DNA of 64,000 bases from JBKBKN01 sp046294625 (GTDB lineage: Bacteria > Bacteroidota > Bacteroidia > M30B66): NCBI GenBank assembly GCA_046294625.1, contig JBKBKN010000019.1, positions 1 to 64,000 on the forward strand. Reading direction: 5' to 3'. A model generated the notes under the pieces. It made no database searches and was not told where the DNA came from. It saw only the letters and a list, made by a program, of their open reading frames with translations. The translations under genes were made by a program, and so were the position numbers. Below are positions 42,320-51,693 of the stretch, one piece after another (the stretch's first letter is position 1; each line of letters begins with the position of its first letter).

Positions 42320-43102
42320 CTACATTGCTTTTTCATTCGTCAACACGATTTGATTTCTTAGCTTGTTAGCTACTCTGCGACGATAGAGTTTAAAAAACCA
42401 ATTCAGCAAAGGTGTTTTGTCTTGGATAAAATTTACGATCTTTTTAATCTTTGGCTTGTCTCTCAAATATCCAATTTCGCTTCTGAAATCTGCAGCTCTT
42501 GACACCAGTGGATAAATGGTTTTGTATCGCTTCACCAGGCCTTTTTCATAAAACAGAGACCAATCATCTGCATAGGTGCTCATCGGCAAAAGCCCTTCAT
42601 ACATTTTTTTTGCTGTGTTCTTGGTTAAGAGATAAGCCCCTGTGGCCAAAGCACGGTGATAATCTACAAAGGATTTTATACTGTATCGACCTTCAAGTTT
42701 AACTTCTCCATCAGAAGTTAACTTGCAGTTAGGTTTAGGAATAAAATAGGGAAATACAATATCGCCATCCTGAACATGCTGAGCTGCTTGTTGCACTATC
42801 CGGGCAAAATCTTTGGAAAGCTTCATATCATCTTCTAGAATTAAAGCCACTTCATCATTACGTTCTGCGATTAATTTATAGATAAAAATATGGCTAAACG
42901 AACAACCTATTGCTCCCGGAGGCATCTGTCTCAGAACGATTGCTTCTCGGTCGGCATGCTTATCGATAAAATCTTCTGGAATTAATTTCCCATCGTAAGC
43001 CTCAAACAACTCAAAATTAAGCCCCTGTGCATCCAGTTGCTTTTTCATGAAATCATATCTGTCTTTCGACCTTTTCAAGTTGATTAGGTAAACCTTTAGC
43101 AT
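42320..43102 (-). CDS. Glycosyltransferase family 25
   Basis: A 260-residue GT25 enzyme of LPS or surface-glycan synthesis. The N-terminal YLINLKRSKDRYDFMKKQL is typical of the family, as are GAIGCSFSHI and the LILEDDMKLS acidic metal site. C-terminal basic residues (YRRRVANKLRN) suggest a membrane association. Convergent with the FkbM gene, 16 bp between stops. Sugar transferred unknown. Confidence 0.88.
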   Translation of the reverse strand: MLKVYLINLKRSKDRYDFMKKQLDAQGLNFELFEAYDGKLIPEDFIDKHADREAIVLRQMPPGAIGCSFSHIFIYKLIAERNDEVALILEDDMKLSKDFARIVQQAAQHVQDGDIVFPYFIPKPNCKLTSDGEVKLEGRYSIKSFVDYHRALATGAYLLTKNTAKKMYEGLLPMSTYADDWSLFYEKGLVKRYKTIYPLVSRAADFRSEIGYLRDKPKIKKIVNFIQDKTPLLNWFFKLYRRRVANKLRNQIVLTNEKAM

Positions 43103-43291
43103 GCTTATATGATATAAAACCCGATTGCAAGAATAATAAAAAATGTTGACCCGACTTTTTCATCATTCAGAAATAGCTATCGATGATCTTATTTCCAGGA
43201 GCTAAATCTTAATGCATACGCAAATCAAAAACTTTTTCATGTGCGAATGAATGAAGCCACTATTTTAGTCGCTTCAAAATAATTACTCAAA

Positions 43292-45940
43292 ATGAAGTCA
43301 AAACTCCGTGGAATAATCCCCCATTTGATTGCTGCACTTATTTTTATTGCTGCGATTTTCGCCTACTTCCCTGAATTGCTGGATGGAAAAGGCTTAAGAA
43401 TGGACGATATCGAACAGCATAAAGGCATGTCAAATGAATTGGCCGACTACAGAGAACGAACAGGAGAAGAAGCCATCTGGACTAATGCCATGTTTGGCGG
43501 CATGCCGGGGTATTTGATATCTGTAGTTTATAAGGGAAATTTAACCCGCTTCGTGGACAAAATCATCAAGGTTGGACTTCCACGTCCTGCAGATTACATG
43601 TTTGTAATGATGCTAGGCTTTTATTTCCTGCTCATTAGTTTAGGTGTTAAACCAGCATTTAGCATTGTGGGGGCTTTGGCTTATGGATTTACTACCTACA
43701 ATTTATTAATAATTGAAGCCGGGCACATGTCAAAAGTAGATGCAATCTCTTACATGCCTTGGGTGTTTATGGGAGTGGTTGTGGCTTTTTCGCATCATCG
43801 AATTTGGGGGGCTATACTTACTGCCTTGTTTCTGAGCCTTCAAATCAAAGCAAGTCACTTTCAGATTACTTATTACTTTGCTTTCATTGTTGGGTTTTAT
43901 GGGTTGTTTTTGTTGGTGAAGGCCATCAAACAAAAAGAAATTGCATCATTTTCAAAAACGATTGGTTTGTTATTCGTCGCTGCTGGTCTTGCAGTGGCTG
44001 CTAACATTTCATCGCTTTATACGATTTATGATTATGGAAAAGATTCTATCCGTGGCAAATCTGAACTCACTCCGAAAGATGGCGATAAGACTTCCGGACT
44101 CGATAAATCATATGCTACGCAATACAGTTACGCTCCTGGTGAGACATTCTCTTATTTAATCCCCAATGTTTATGGTGGTGCATCCAACATTGCCCTTGGA
44201 GAAAACAAAAAATATATTGAAGATGTAGATCCACGATACAAAAACCTGATTGCTCAATTGCCCCAATATTGGGGGGAGTTTGGCACCACAGGACCTTTCT
44301 ATGCAGGTGCGATTATCTTGTTTTTATTTCTGCTGGGGTTGCTTATTTACCATGATCAAAAAAAATGGGCATTCCTCGCAGTTGCGCTATTAGCAATGAT
44401 GTTGGCCTGGGGTAAATACTTCATGCCGCTTACCGATTTCATGTTGGATCATTTTCCGGGCTACAACAAATTTAGAGCTGTGAAAATGACCTTGGTCATG
44501 CTTGATTTTGTGCTTCCATTGCTAGGTATTCTCGCCCTCTATCAAATTGTGAAAAACAAGGACGAATTTGCTCAAAAATACAAGAAGCGCTTCTTTATAG
44601 CCTATGGGATCTGTGCTGGACTCTGCTTGTTATTTTATTTATTCCCTGATAGCTTCTTTACTTTAGATAATCTTGGTGAAATGCTGGAAGACAATATCCG
44701 AAGCACTTTCACCAGACAAGGAGCAGATGAAGCAGAAATTGTAAACTATTTACAAGGACTGAGTGAAAATCTTGCTGTGGCTCGTGCAAGCATTATTCAA
44801 TCAGAAGCTTTAAGAAGCTTGGGGTTGATCACACTTGCAGCGGGATTGATTTTTGCTTACGCTAAATTTCGATTTAATGAAATTATCCTCGCCGTGGCTG
44901 TAGGTTTTCTGATCGTTGGCGACCTATTTGTAGTCAACAAACGCTATGTAAATAAATCTGATTTTGTGAGCATTGACAAGGTAAAGATTCCCTTTTCACC
45001 TTCAAAAGCTGATATTGCTATTTACACCAGTGAAGTGAAAGCAAATCCGGAATTAAACACAAAAATTGCGCAACATCTTGAAGAAGGGCTCAAGCGCGAA
45101 GACAGCAGAAAAAGAAATGATGGCAATGTGAAAGCCAAATATCAGTTCAGAGGGCTATTAGCTAATACCAATTATCGTGTGCTTAATCTCACCACCAGCA
45201 CCTTCAATGATGCAGCAACTTCATTTTTTCACAAAAGTGTTGGGGGCTATAGTGCAGCCAAACTTCAGCGATATCAGGAATTTATCGAAGAACATCTTTC
45301 GGTTAATATCCAATCATTTATCCAAGCCTTAAACACCGGGCTGAATGATTCTACATTAAAAGCAAATCTGGTGAGAAAATATGCTTTTAATATGCTCAAT
45401 GTAAAGTATATCATTATCAGCAAAGACAATGCGCCGATTATTAATCAGCAGGCACTTGGTAATGCTTGGTTTGTAAATGAGCTGGCATTTGTAGCCTCCC
45501 CTGATGAAGAGATCGAAAGCTTGGGAAGTTTCGACCCGGCTGTGAAAGCTATTGCTGACAAGCGTTTTGAGAATATAGTGAAAAGTCAAAGTTTTGAAGT
45601 GGACGAAAATGCTACAGTTAAACTACTAAGCTATGCTCCCAATCACCTCGTTTACAATTCAAACAATAAGCATGACGGGCTTGCCGTCTTCTCTGAAATC
45701 TACTATGCAAAAGGATGGAACGCCTACATCGATGGACAGAAAGCAGAACATATTCGCGTAAATTATATTCTGAGAGCACTGCCGATTCCAGCCGGTGAAC
45801 ATCAGATCGAATTTCGATTCGAGCCTGCCATTTATTACACCACCGAAAAAATTGCCATGGCGAGTTCAGGTATCATTTTATTGCTTTTGCTGGGTTTTGG
45901 ATTGTTTTCGATGAAACGTATTTTGAAAAAAGAAGACTAA
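43292..45940 (+). CDS. YfhO-family integral membrane protein
   Basis: An 882-residue polytopic membrane protein. About a dozen transmembrane helices span residues 10-540, with a large extracytoplasmic loop between the early segments (WTNAMFGGMPGYL). A soluble C-terminal beta-rich portion (~590-850) precedes a last helix. YfhO-type proteins of Gram-positives take part in glycosylation of teichoic acids; the Bacteroidota homologues are uncharacterised but usually annotated as membrane glycosyltransferase-like. asnB begins 4 bp after its stop, so the two are co-transcribed. Confidence 0.82.
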   Translation: MKSKLRGIIPHLIAALIFIAAIFAYFPELLDGKGLRMDDIEQHKGMSNELADYRERTGEEAIWTNAMFGGMPGYLISVVYKGNLTRFVDKIIKVGLPRPADYMFVMMLGFYFLLISLGVKPAFSIVGALAYGFTTYNLLIIEAGHMSKVDAISYMPWVFMGVVVAFSHHRIWGAILTALFLSLQIKASHFQITYYFAFIVGFYGLFLLVKAIKQKEIASFSKTIGLLFVAAGLAVAANISSLYTIYDYGKDSIRGKSELTPKDGDKTSGLDKSYATQYSYAPGETFSYLIPNVYGGASNIALGENKKYIEDVDPRYKNLIAQLPQYWGEFGTTGPFYAGAIILFLFLLGLLIYHDQKKWAFLAVALLAMMLAWGKYFMPLTDFMLDHFPGYNKFRAVKMTLVMLDFVLPLLGILALYQIVKNKDEFAQKYKKRFFIAYGICAGLCLLFYLFPDSFFTLDNLGEMLEDNIRSTFTRQGADEAEIVNYLQGLSENLAVARASIIQSEALRSLGLITLAAGLIFAYAKFRFNEIILAVAVGFLIVGDLFVVNKRYVNKSDFVSIDKVKIPFSPSKADIAIYTSEVKANPELNTKIAQHLEEGLKREDSRKRNDGNVKAKYQFRGLLANTNYRVLNLTTSTFNDAATSFFHKSVGGYSAAKLQRYQEFIEEHLSVNIQSFIQALNTGLNDSTLKANLVRKYAFNMLNVKYIIISKDNAPIINQQALGNAWFVNELAFVASPDEEIESLGSFDPAVKAIADKRFENIVKSQSFEVDENATVKLLSYAPNHLVYNSNNKHDGLAVFSEIYYAKGWNAYIDGQKAEHIRVNYILRALPIPAGEHQIEFRFEPAIYYTTEKIAMASSGIILLLLLGFGLFSMKRILKKED

Positions 45941-45944
45941 GACA

Positions 45945-47786
45945 ATGTGTGGAATTAGCGGTTTTGTTTCGATCAAACCCAATCAGTTTTCCCTAGAGCA
46001 GCTCAAAGCAAGCACTGATGTTATTGCGCATCGAGGTCCTGATGCTGATGGTTTTTACTACGATTCTCATGTAGGCCTGGGACACCGACGACTATCTATT
46101 CTCGACCTTTCGCATGCGGCTAATCAGCCTATGACTTCTGCCTGCGGCAATTATGTGATTATTTACAACGGCGAAGTGTATAATTACAAAGAAATCGCTC
46201 AAGGCTTAGATGTAAAACTGAGAACAACATCCGATACGGAAGTGATTCTTGAAGCTTTTATCAAATATGGGAAAGATTGTGTCCAGTTATTTAACGGAAT
46301 GTTCGCTTTTGCCATATATGACAAAAGAAAAGGTGAGCTCTTTATTTGTCGCGATCGGATGGGTATCAAGCCAATTTTTTACTTCTTTGATGGCAAAACC
46401 TTTGCATTTTCTTCGGAACTCAAATCCCTCATCTCCTTAATGCCTGACAAAAAAACATTAAATCATCAGGCTATTTATCGTTTTCTTCACTTAAATTATA
46501 TTCCTGCACCTGACACCATTTATCAAGAATTCAAAAAATTCCCTTCCGGCCACTATGCAACGTTTAGCAATGGCAATCTGACTATTGAACCATTTTGGAC
46601 TCTTGAAGAGAAAATCAACCAAGAAACCATACAAGATGAACAAACGGCAAAGAAACAATTGAAACAGTTGTTAGAACAGTCTGTTGCCTATCGCATGATT
46701 AGCGATGTTCCATTTGGAACTTTCCTAAGTGGCGGCATCGATTCCAGTACAATTACTGCTATTGCACAATCATTGTCTGATGTGCCGGTGAATACGTTTA
46801 GCATTGCCTATGAAAATTCAAAATATGATGAATCTGCTTTTTCTAAAGAAGTGGCGAAAAAATTAGGCACAAGTCATCATACCTTGCAGCTGAAGGAACA
46901 AGACGCTTTAGATTTGTTCAGCAAAATTTTCGAGGCTTATGATGAACCCTTTGGTGATGCCAGCGCCATCTCCACCATGTTAGTTTCCAAATTTGCTCGA
47001 GAGAAAGTCACCATGACGCTCTCAGGAGACGGAGGCGATGAACTCTTCATGGGCTATGGTTTTTATAAATGGCGGGAACGACTAGAAAATCCATTGGTTA
47101 AGTCTGGCAAACCATTTATTAAGTCGATACTTAACTTAGGAAATGAAAGAATGAAAAGGGTGGCATGGCTCTTTGAAAATGTTCAACACCATCATTTGGC
47201 AGGTCATATATTCTCCCAGGAATCTTTGAATTATAGTGAACATGATTTAATTAAGCTTTTGAAAAATCAGAGAGGTTCTTCACCCCTTGCCGAACAAAGA
47301 GAAGCCTTCAGGAGAGCACTAACGCCAATGGAAAGACAAGCAATGTTCGACTTGAGATATTACATTCAAGATGATCTGCTTGTGAAAGTTGACAGAGCTA
47401 CGATGCAATTTAGCCTTGAAACACGTGTACCGCTTTTGGACTACAATATTGTTGAATTTGCACTTAACCTTCATGAAAGTTTGAAAATCAAAAACGGCGA
47501 AACCAAATACCTTCTGAAACAGGTACTTTATGATTATCTCCCAAAAGAAATCTTCAACAGACCGAAATGGGGATTTGGTGTTCCGCTTAATAAATGGCTG
47601 CGCAAAGAATTATTCTATTTGCAAGAAAAATACCTGAGCAAAGAAATAACCGAAAAACATGGGCTATTGAACTACGAAGCGCTTAAAATTTATCAAGACA
47701 AATACAATTCAGGATTGGACACTTTTGTCGGCCGTGTATGGCTGCCTATTGTTCTTCACGCCTTTTTGGAAAAACAACATACTTGA
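45945..47786 (+). CDS. asnB: Glutamine-hydrolysing asparagine synthase
   Basis: A 613-residue amidotransferase. Class II glutaminase domain begins at Cys2 (MCGISGFVS), with HRGPDADG and GHRRLSILDLS. The synthase domain has the ATP-pyrophosphatase SGGIDSSTI and SGDGGDELFMGYGFY. In surface-glycan clusters AsnB homologues often amidate uronic acids, so the YfhO/GT25/FkbM neighbourhood leaves open a glycan role instead of asparagine synthesis. Convergent with dacB, stops 7 bp apart. Confidence 0.9.
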   Translation: MCGISGFVSIKPNQFSLEQLKASTDVIAHRGPDADGFYYDSHVGLGHRRLSILDLSHAANQPMTSACGNYVIIYNGEVYNYKEIAQGLDVKLRTTSDTEVILEAFIKYGKDCVQLFNGMFAFAIYDKRKGELFICRDRMGIKPIFYFFDGKTFAFSSELKSLISLMPDKKTLNHQAIYRFLHLNYIPAPDTIYQEFKKFPSGHYATFSNGNLTIEPFWTLEEKINQETIQDEQTAKKQLKQLLEQSVAYRMISDVPFGTFLSGGIDSSTITAIAQSLSDVPVNTFSIAYENSKYDESAFSKEVAKKLGTSHHTLQLKEQDALDLFSKIFEAYDEPFGDASAISTMLVSKFAREKVTMTLSGDGGDELFMGYGFYKWRERLENPLVKSGKPFIKSILNLGNERMKRVAWLFENVQHHHLAGHIFSQESLNYSEHDLIKLLKNQRGSSPLAEQREAFRRALTPMERQAMFDLRYYIQDDLLVKVDRATMQFSLETRVPLLDYNIVEFALNLHESLKIKNGETKYLLKQVLYDYLPKEIFNRPKWGFGVPLNKWLRKELFYLQEKYLSKEITEKHGLLNYEALKIYQDKYNSGLDTFVGRVWLPIVLHAFLEKQHT

Positions 47787-47793
47787 CCCTTCT

Positions 47794-49245
47794 TCAATTG
47801 CTTCTATGTAGATCAACCAAAAGCTTTTCAATAGCAACTTTCACCTGTGCGTTTCTCGATGTGAAATTGTTCACTATGATAGAAAAAGCCAATTGCTCAC
47901 CTGATTTTGCATCAAAATAGCCACAATAAGCTAATACTCCGCTCATGCTGCCTGATTTTCCTTTTAAATTACCAGCCAACTTGGTTGAATAACCAAAGTT
48001 TTTGAGCGTGCCTGATTTTCCGGCAATAGCCAAAGTCTGAACAAAGCTTGGATATGCAGCCATCAGTCTTAGAATGGCCGTTTGAAATACAGGCGTTTGC
48101 AAATTGAGTCTTGATAGGCCACTTCCATCGGCAATTCTGCATCCCGACAAATTAATCCCCTGACTAAACCAGAAATCTTGTAGCGCTTTGCAGCTTGACT
48201 TCAAATCGCTTTTACTTGATTGCGCAAAACCAAAAGCTCTTAACACTCCTTCTGCATAAAGATTGTTGCTTTCTTCATTAATCTCTTTCAATAGGTTTAA
48301 AAGTCCGGGAGAATGATACGTTAAGACCGTTTTCTTTGCCTGCTCGAGCGAAGTCTTCGCCACTTTTACTGAGTCAATGGTGATGCCATTGTTTTTTAAT
48401 GCTTTGAGCAAATATTGCGCTGCAAAAGCAGGTGGATCGGCAATGCTCCCTTTTACTGTAAAGGTTCCTGTTCCCGGTGGAATCGTTCCTTGCACAAGTA
48501 TCTCACCATCCATCATATGCGGACTGATATAGGTCAAATCTCCTGAACCTTTCGGTCCTGCTGCCACACGAATTTTCAATATCTTCTGCAAATCTGATGG
48601 AAAAACACTTTCGACTTGAACAGAATCACCCGATTTGGCCTTTTGCCTGAATTGAATTTCGAAACGATTTTGAAAAATATTCAAGCCATAGATGCCTGTA
48701 GCATAATAATTTCCAATGTCTTCCCATATCACACCACCTGAGATATTATCATGCACCAATTCCCTGTATGGCAAATGATATGGATCGATCCAAATTCCTT
48801 TGCTGAAACTTTTAATGCCTGATTTTTTAATAATCTGCACAAGTTCATCCACCAATTGCGAAATCGATTGATAATTTGCAATTCCAGAACCAAGTCCAGG
48901 GTCGCCTGCACCTTTTATAATAAGCCAACCATCAAAATTGTCCCCCCGTCTTACTCCATCCAAATAAACACTTGTACTGAATGTAAACTTTTCGCCCAAT
49001 GCAAGATAAGCCGCTGCAGTGGTTGAGACCTTGTTGGTGGAAGCCGGTAGAAAAGCCTTGGTAGATTGAAAATCTATAACCGTTTGGCCGTTATTCACCT
49101 TGATCACATGCACCCCTACATGCGCTGATGCAAGTGCTTCATGAGCAATAAAATCCTGAAAAGATTTTTGTGGATTGATTTGCGAATCTGCATCGAAGGC
49201 AATAACAAATAAAATACAAACAAAAAGAAAAAACAATTTTTTCAT
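47794..49245 (-). CDS. dacB: D-alanyl-D-alanine carboxypeptidase/endopeptidase (PBP4, S13)
   Basis: A 483-residue periplasmic penicillin-binding protein that trims peptidoglycan. It has a signal peptide (ends near DADSQ), SxxK motif with Ser69 and Lys72 (PASTNKVST), an SNN motif (EESNNLYAEG) and KSG (AGKSGTLKNF). The large inserted domain between SxxK and SNN is typical of DacB. The ATG at 49245 is chosen; a TTG five codons upstream lies in the divergent promoter region. It is divergent from aroC. Confidence 0.93.
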   Translation of the reverse strand: MKKLFFLFVCILFVIAFDADSQINPQKSFQDFIAHEALASAHVGVHVIKVNNGQTVIDFQSTKAFLPASTNKVSTTAAAYLALGEKFTFSTSVYLDGVRRGDNFDGWLIIKGAGDPGLGSGIANYQSISQLVDELVQIIKKSGIKSFSKGIWIDPYHLPYRELVHDNISGGVIWEDIGNYYATGIYGLNIFQNRFEIQFRQKAKSGDSVQVESVFPSDLQKILKIRVAAGPKGSGDLTYISPHMMDGEILVQGTIPPGTGTFTVKGSIADPPAFAAQYLLKALKNNGITIDSVKVAKTSLEQAKKTVLTYHSPGLLNLLKEINEESNNLYAEGVLRAFGFAQSSKSDLKSSCKALQDFWFSQGINLSGCRIADGSGLSRLNLQTPVFQTAILRLMAAYPSFVQTLAIAGKSGTLKNFGYSTKLAGNLKGKSGSMSGVLAYCGYFDAKSGEQLAFSIIVNNFTSRNAQVKVAIEKLLVDLHRSN

Positions 49246-49299
49246 GGCAAACTTGTGCAATACTAATGCATTAACGCGCGTAAAGGGAAGGATATATTA

Positions 49300-49307
49300 T
49301 ATTTTTG
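49300..49307 (+). promoter_or_regulatory. Predicted -7 element of aroC
   Basis: TATTTTTG matches TAnnTTTG, 20 nt before the aroC ATG at 49328. It lies in the 82-bp gap between the divergent dacB and aroC starts. Confidence 0.55.
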
Positions 49308-49327
49308 CGAACACAAATCAAGTAAAA

Positions 49328-50404
49328 ATGGCTGGTAGTAATTTCGGACAACTGTTAAAACTTAGCACTTTCGGTGAATCGCATGGACCTGCCATTGGTG
49401 GTGTAATAGATGGCTTTCCGCCGGGAATTTCCATTGATATTGCTCAAGTGCAGCATCAACTGAGGCGACGTCGTCCCGGCCAATCTGCAATCACCACCGA
49501 TCGAAATGAAGAAGATGAAGTTGAGATCCTTTCCGGTATCTATGAACAGAAAAGCACAGGGACTCCCATTGCTTTTCTGATCAGAAATAAAGACAAAAAA
49601 TCAAGCGATTATGACCATTTAAAATCTGTTTATCGTCCATCGCATGCAGATTATACCTATGAAATGAAGTATGGTATTCGCGATCACCGAGGTGGCGGAC
49701 GCTCTTCTGCGCGCGAAACCGCAGCAAGAGTAGCCGCAGGATCTATTATCGCACAATGGCTTAATTCCAATGGAATTGAAATAAGTGCCTACGTTAGCCG
49801 TGTCGGTTCAATTGGAATGAAAGATGATTTTGTTTTTTACGACGAAGCAACCATAGATCAGAATGTGGTTAGATGCCCAGATACTTCTTCAGCTCGAGAG
49901 ATGATTAGTTTGATTGCCAAGCTAAAAGAAGAAGGCGACAGTGTTGGCGGAATTATCACTTGTGTGATTAAGGGCTGTCCGGCCGGACTTGGTGAACCTG
50001 TTTTTGATAAGTTACATGCAGATTTAGGCAAAGCCATGCTCAGCATCAATGCAGTAAAAGGATTTGAGATTGGCTCCGGATTTTCGGGTGCTTTGATGCT
50101 CGGCTCACAGCACAATGATGCATTTGTCAAAGAAGGCGGACAAGTAAAAACTTTAAGCAACCATTCCGGTGGCATCCAAGGTGGTATAAGTAATGGAATG
50201 GACATCGTTTTTCATACAGCCTTTAAACCTGTGGCTACGATTAAAAAAGTACAACAGACTGTTGATGATTCCGGAGGACAAATTCTATTAGAAGCCAAAG
50301 GACGACACGACCCTTGTGTAGTGCCAAGAGCAGTTCCTATTGTGGCTTCAATGGCTGCACTTGTCATTGGCGATCACTTGCTACGGCAATCTGCAATTCG
50401 TTAG
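49328..50404 (+). CDS. aroC: Chorismate synthase
   Basis: Makes chorismate from EPSP in aromatic amino acid synthesis, FMN-dependent. 358 residues. Signatures: GESHGPAIGGVIDGFP, RPSHADYTYEMKYGIRDHRGGGRSSARET, and the C-terminal GRHDPCVVPRAVP. The start ATG at 49328 gives the family N-terminus MAGSNFGQLLKL; an upstream in-frame ATG would add 51 residues of no family similarity. A palindrome (50442-50462) lies after the stop. Confidence 0.96.
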   Translation: MAGSNFGQLLKLSTFGESHGPAIGGVIDGFPPGISIDIAQVQHQLRRRRPGQSAITTDRNEEDEVEILSGIYEQKSTGTPIAFLIRNKDKKSSDYDHLKSVYRPSHADYTYEMKYGIRDHRGGGRSSARETAARVAAGSIIAQWLNSNGIEISAYVSRVGSIGMKDDFVFYDEATIDQNVVRCPDTSSAREMISLIAKLKEEGDSVGGIITCVIKGCPAGLGEPVFDKLHADLGKAMLSINAVKGFEIGSGFSGALMLGSQHNDAFVKEGGQVKTLSNHSGGIQGGISNGMDIVFHTAFKPVATIKKVQQTVDDSGGQILLEAKGRHDPCVVPRAVPIVASMAALVIGDHLLRQSAIR

Positions 50405-50441
50405 CAATCAAGTTATTAAAGCTATTCATTATCATCCCCCA

Positions 50442-50462
50442 AATTCACAATAGTTGTGAATT
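50442..50462. promoter_or_regulatory. Perfect 21-bp dyad between aroC and psd
   Basis: AATTCACAA-TAG-TTGTGAATT: 9-bp perfect inverted repeat with a 3-nt centre. It is 37 nt after the aroC stop and 54 nt before the psd ATG. As an RNA hairpin it is AT-rich and lacks a U-run, so a weak terminator or an operator for psd are both possible. A TTCCTTTG -7-like element lies at 50482-50489, 25 nt beyond the dyad's TTG. Confidence 0.5.
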
Positions 50463-50515
50463 AAATTTCAATGAAAATCATTTCCTTTGCAGCCGATTTG
50501 AAAACTAAATAAAGA

Positions 50516-51172
50516 ATGAGGATACACAAGGAAGGCAGGGGGATACTCATAAAACTTTTAGCAATACTCACTGCATTGAATGTAGTCACATTCACTTTTT
50601 CAGCAGGAGAACTCCTACAAACGCTTACACTAGTTGCATCACTAATTATCTTTATTCTGGTGCTTCAATTTTTCAGACATCCTAGTCGCAAAATCAGGAA
50701 AAACGATGATATCGCGCTTGCACCAGCCGACGGAACCATAGTTGCTATTGAGGAGATTCACGAAAATGAATTTTACCATGACAGCAGGTTGTTGATTTCC
50801 ATATTCATGTCCCCTCTTAATGTGCATGTTAATAGATTTGCCATCAGCGGTGAAGTGAAATATTTTAAATATCATGAAGGCCTTTATCTCGTGGCAAGTC
50901 ACCCTAAATCATCTACTGAAAACGAACGAACTACCGTAGTGGTTCAAGGCAATAAAAACCAAAGTGTGCTGATGCGTCAGATTTCCGGATATGTTGCAAG
51001 ACGAATTGTGACTTACTGCAGAGTTGGTGATAAGGCAGAGCAAGGTAGTGAATTCGGCTTTATCAAATTCGGCTCACGTGTAGATGTCATTTTACCTAAG
51101 GATGTTAAACCATTAGTATCTATGCAACAGAAAGTTAAGGGTGGAATTACTGCTTTAGCAAAATTTGCATAA
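50516..51172 (+). CDS. psd: Phosphatidylserine decarboxylase family protein
   Basis: Makes phosphatidylethanolamine from phosphatidylserine. 218 residues, the short (archaeal-type) form. Two N-terminal hydrophobic segments (~12-52) anchor it. Active residues: FMSPLNVHVNR, the YHEG(L)Y region, and the self-cleavage site FGFIKFGSRVD, with the pyruvoyl-forming Gly186-Ser187 bond. The promoter of the Cys-rich protein gene starts 3 nt after its stop. Confidence 0.93.
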   Translation: MRIHKEGRGILIKLLAILTALNVVTFTFSAGELLQTLTLVASLIIFILVLQFFRHPSRKIRKNDDIALAPADGTIVAIEEIHENEFYHDSRLLISIFMSPLNVHVNRFAISGEVKYFKYHEGLYLVASHPKSSTENERTTVVVQGNKNQSVLMRQISGYVARRIVTYCRVGDKAEQGSEFGFIKFGSRVDVILPKDVKPLVSMQQKVKGGITALAKFA

Positions 51173-51174
51173 TA

Positions 51175-51205
51175 TTTGTTAATATGCATTAAACAACTAC
51201 ATTTG
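51175..51205 (+). promoter_or_regulatory. Full-consensus promoter of the Cys-rich protein gene
   Basis: TTTG (51175-51178), exactly 19 nt, then TACATTTG (51198-51205): a complete match to TTTG-N19-TAnnTTTG. It directly follows the psd stop codon. Leader about 20 nt. It is one of the two strongest promoters in the window (the other is metK's). Confidence 0.8.
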
Positions 51206-51231
51206 TATTTATTAAACACTCCACGATCACT

Positions 51232-51570
51232 ATGAAAAAAATTGTTTTATCATTAGCCGTAGTTTTTGGATTAAGTCTGACAGCTACATCATTTGCTTCA
51301 ATCTCATCAAATTCAATTGCAAAGATTGAACACAACGAGAAAGAGAACGGAAAGAAAAAAGACAAGAAAAAAGCAGCCAAAGGAAATTGTTGCAGCACAG
51401 CTGATGCCAAGTCATGCAGCACTGCTGAAGCAAAATCTTGCTCAGATGCCAAGTCTGCTTCTGCTGAGCAAACACCAAGCAATGCCACCGCTACTCCGGC
51501 TGTAAAAGCAGGTTGTTGCAGCTCATCGCAAGCAAAAAGTTGCGGTGGAGATAAAAAAGCTGCCAACTAA
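51232..51570 (+). CDS. Small exported Cys-rich, Lys/Ala-rich protein
   Basis: A 112-residue protein I do not recognise as a named family. Signal peptide 1-22 (ends SFA). A basic segment follows (38-51, Lys-rich), then two Cys clusters with identical spacing: CC-x7-C at 53-62 and CC-x7-C at 95-104. Within the first, STADAKSC and STAEAKSC are tandem 8-residue repeats. Seven Cys in all, with AKSC occurring three times. The mature chain is otherwise Ala/Ser/Lys rich and probably disordered. It has its own consensus promoter and a strong terminator, so it should be monocistronic and well expressed. Metal binding or thiol protection in the periplasm is a guess; metallothionein-like spacing is only superficial. 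Confidence 0.8.
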   Translation: MKKIVLSLAVVFGLSLTATSFASISSNSIAKIEHNEKENGKKKDKKKAAKGNCCSTADAKSCSTAEAKSCSDAKSASAEQTPSNATATPAVKAGCCSSSQAKSCGGDKKAAN

Positions 51571-51590
51571 ATACGTTTAAAACAAGTTTT

Positions 51591-51615
51591 AAAGAGGCTT
51601 TCAGCCTCTTTTTTT
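51591..51615 (+). terminator. Strong rho-independent terminator
   Basis: 9-bp stem (AAAGAGGCT at 51591-51599, complement at 51603-51611), 3-nt loop TTC, then a T-run to 51615. Ends the Cys-rich protein transcript. Confidence 0.92.
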
Positions 51616-51659
51616 GTGTCCTATTTCCAAGATCTAAGCTAACAAGCATAAAAAATTAT

Positions 51660-51667
51660 TACGTTTG
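51660..51667 (+). promoter_or_regulatory. Predicted -7 element of bioB
   Basis: TACGTTTG matches TAnnTTTG, 26 nt before the bioB ATG at 51694. No TTG at canonical spacing and no BirA-type palindrome recognised. Confidence 0.5.
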
Positions 51668-51693
51668 ACAGCTCAATTATCCAAGGTTCAACG

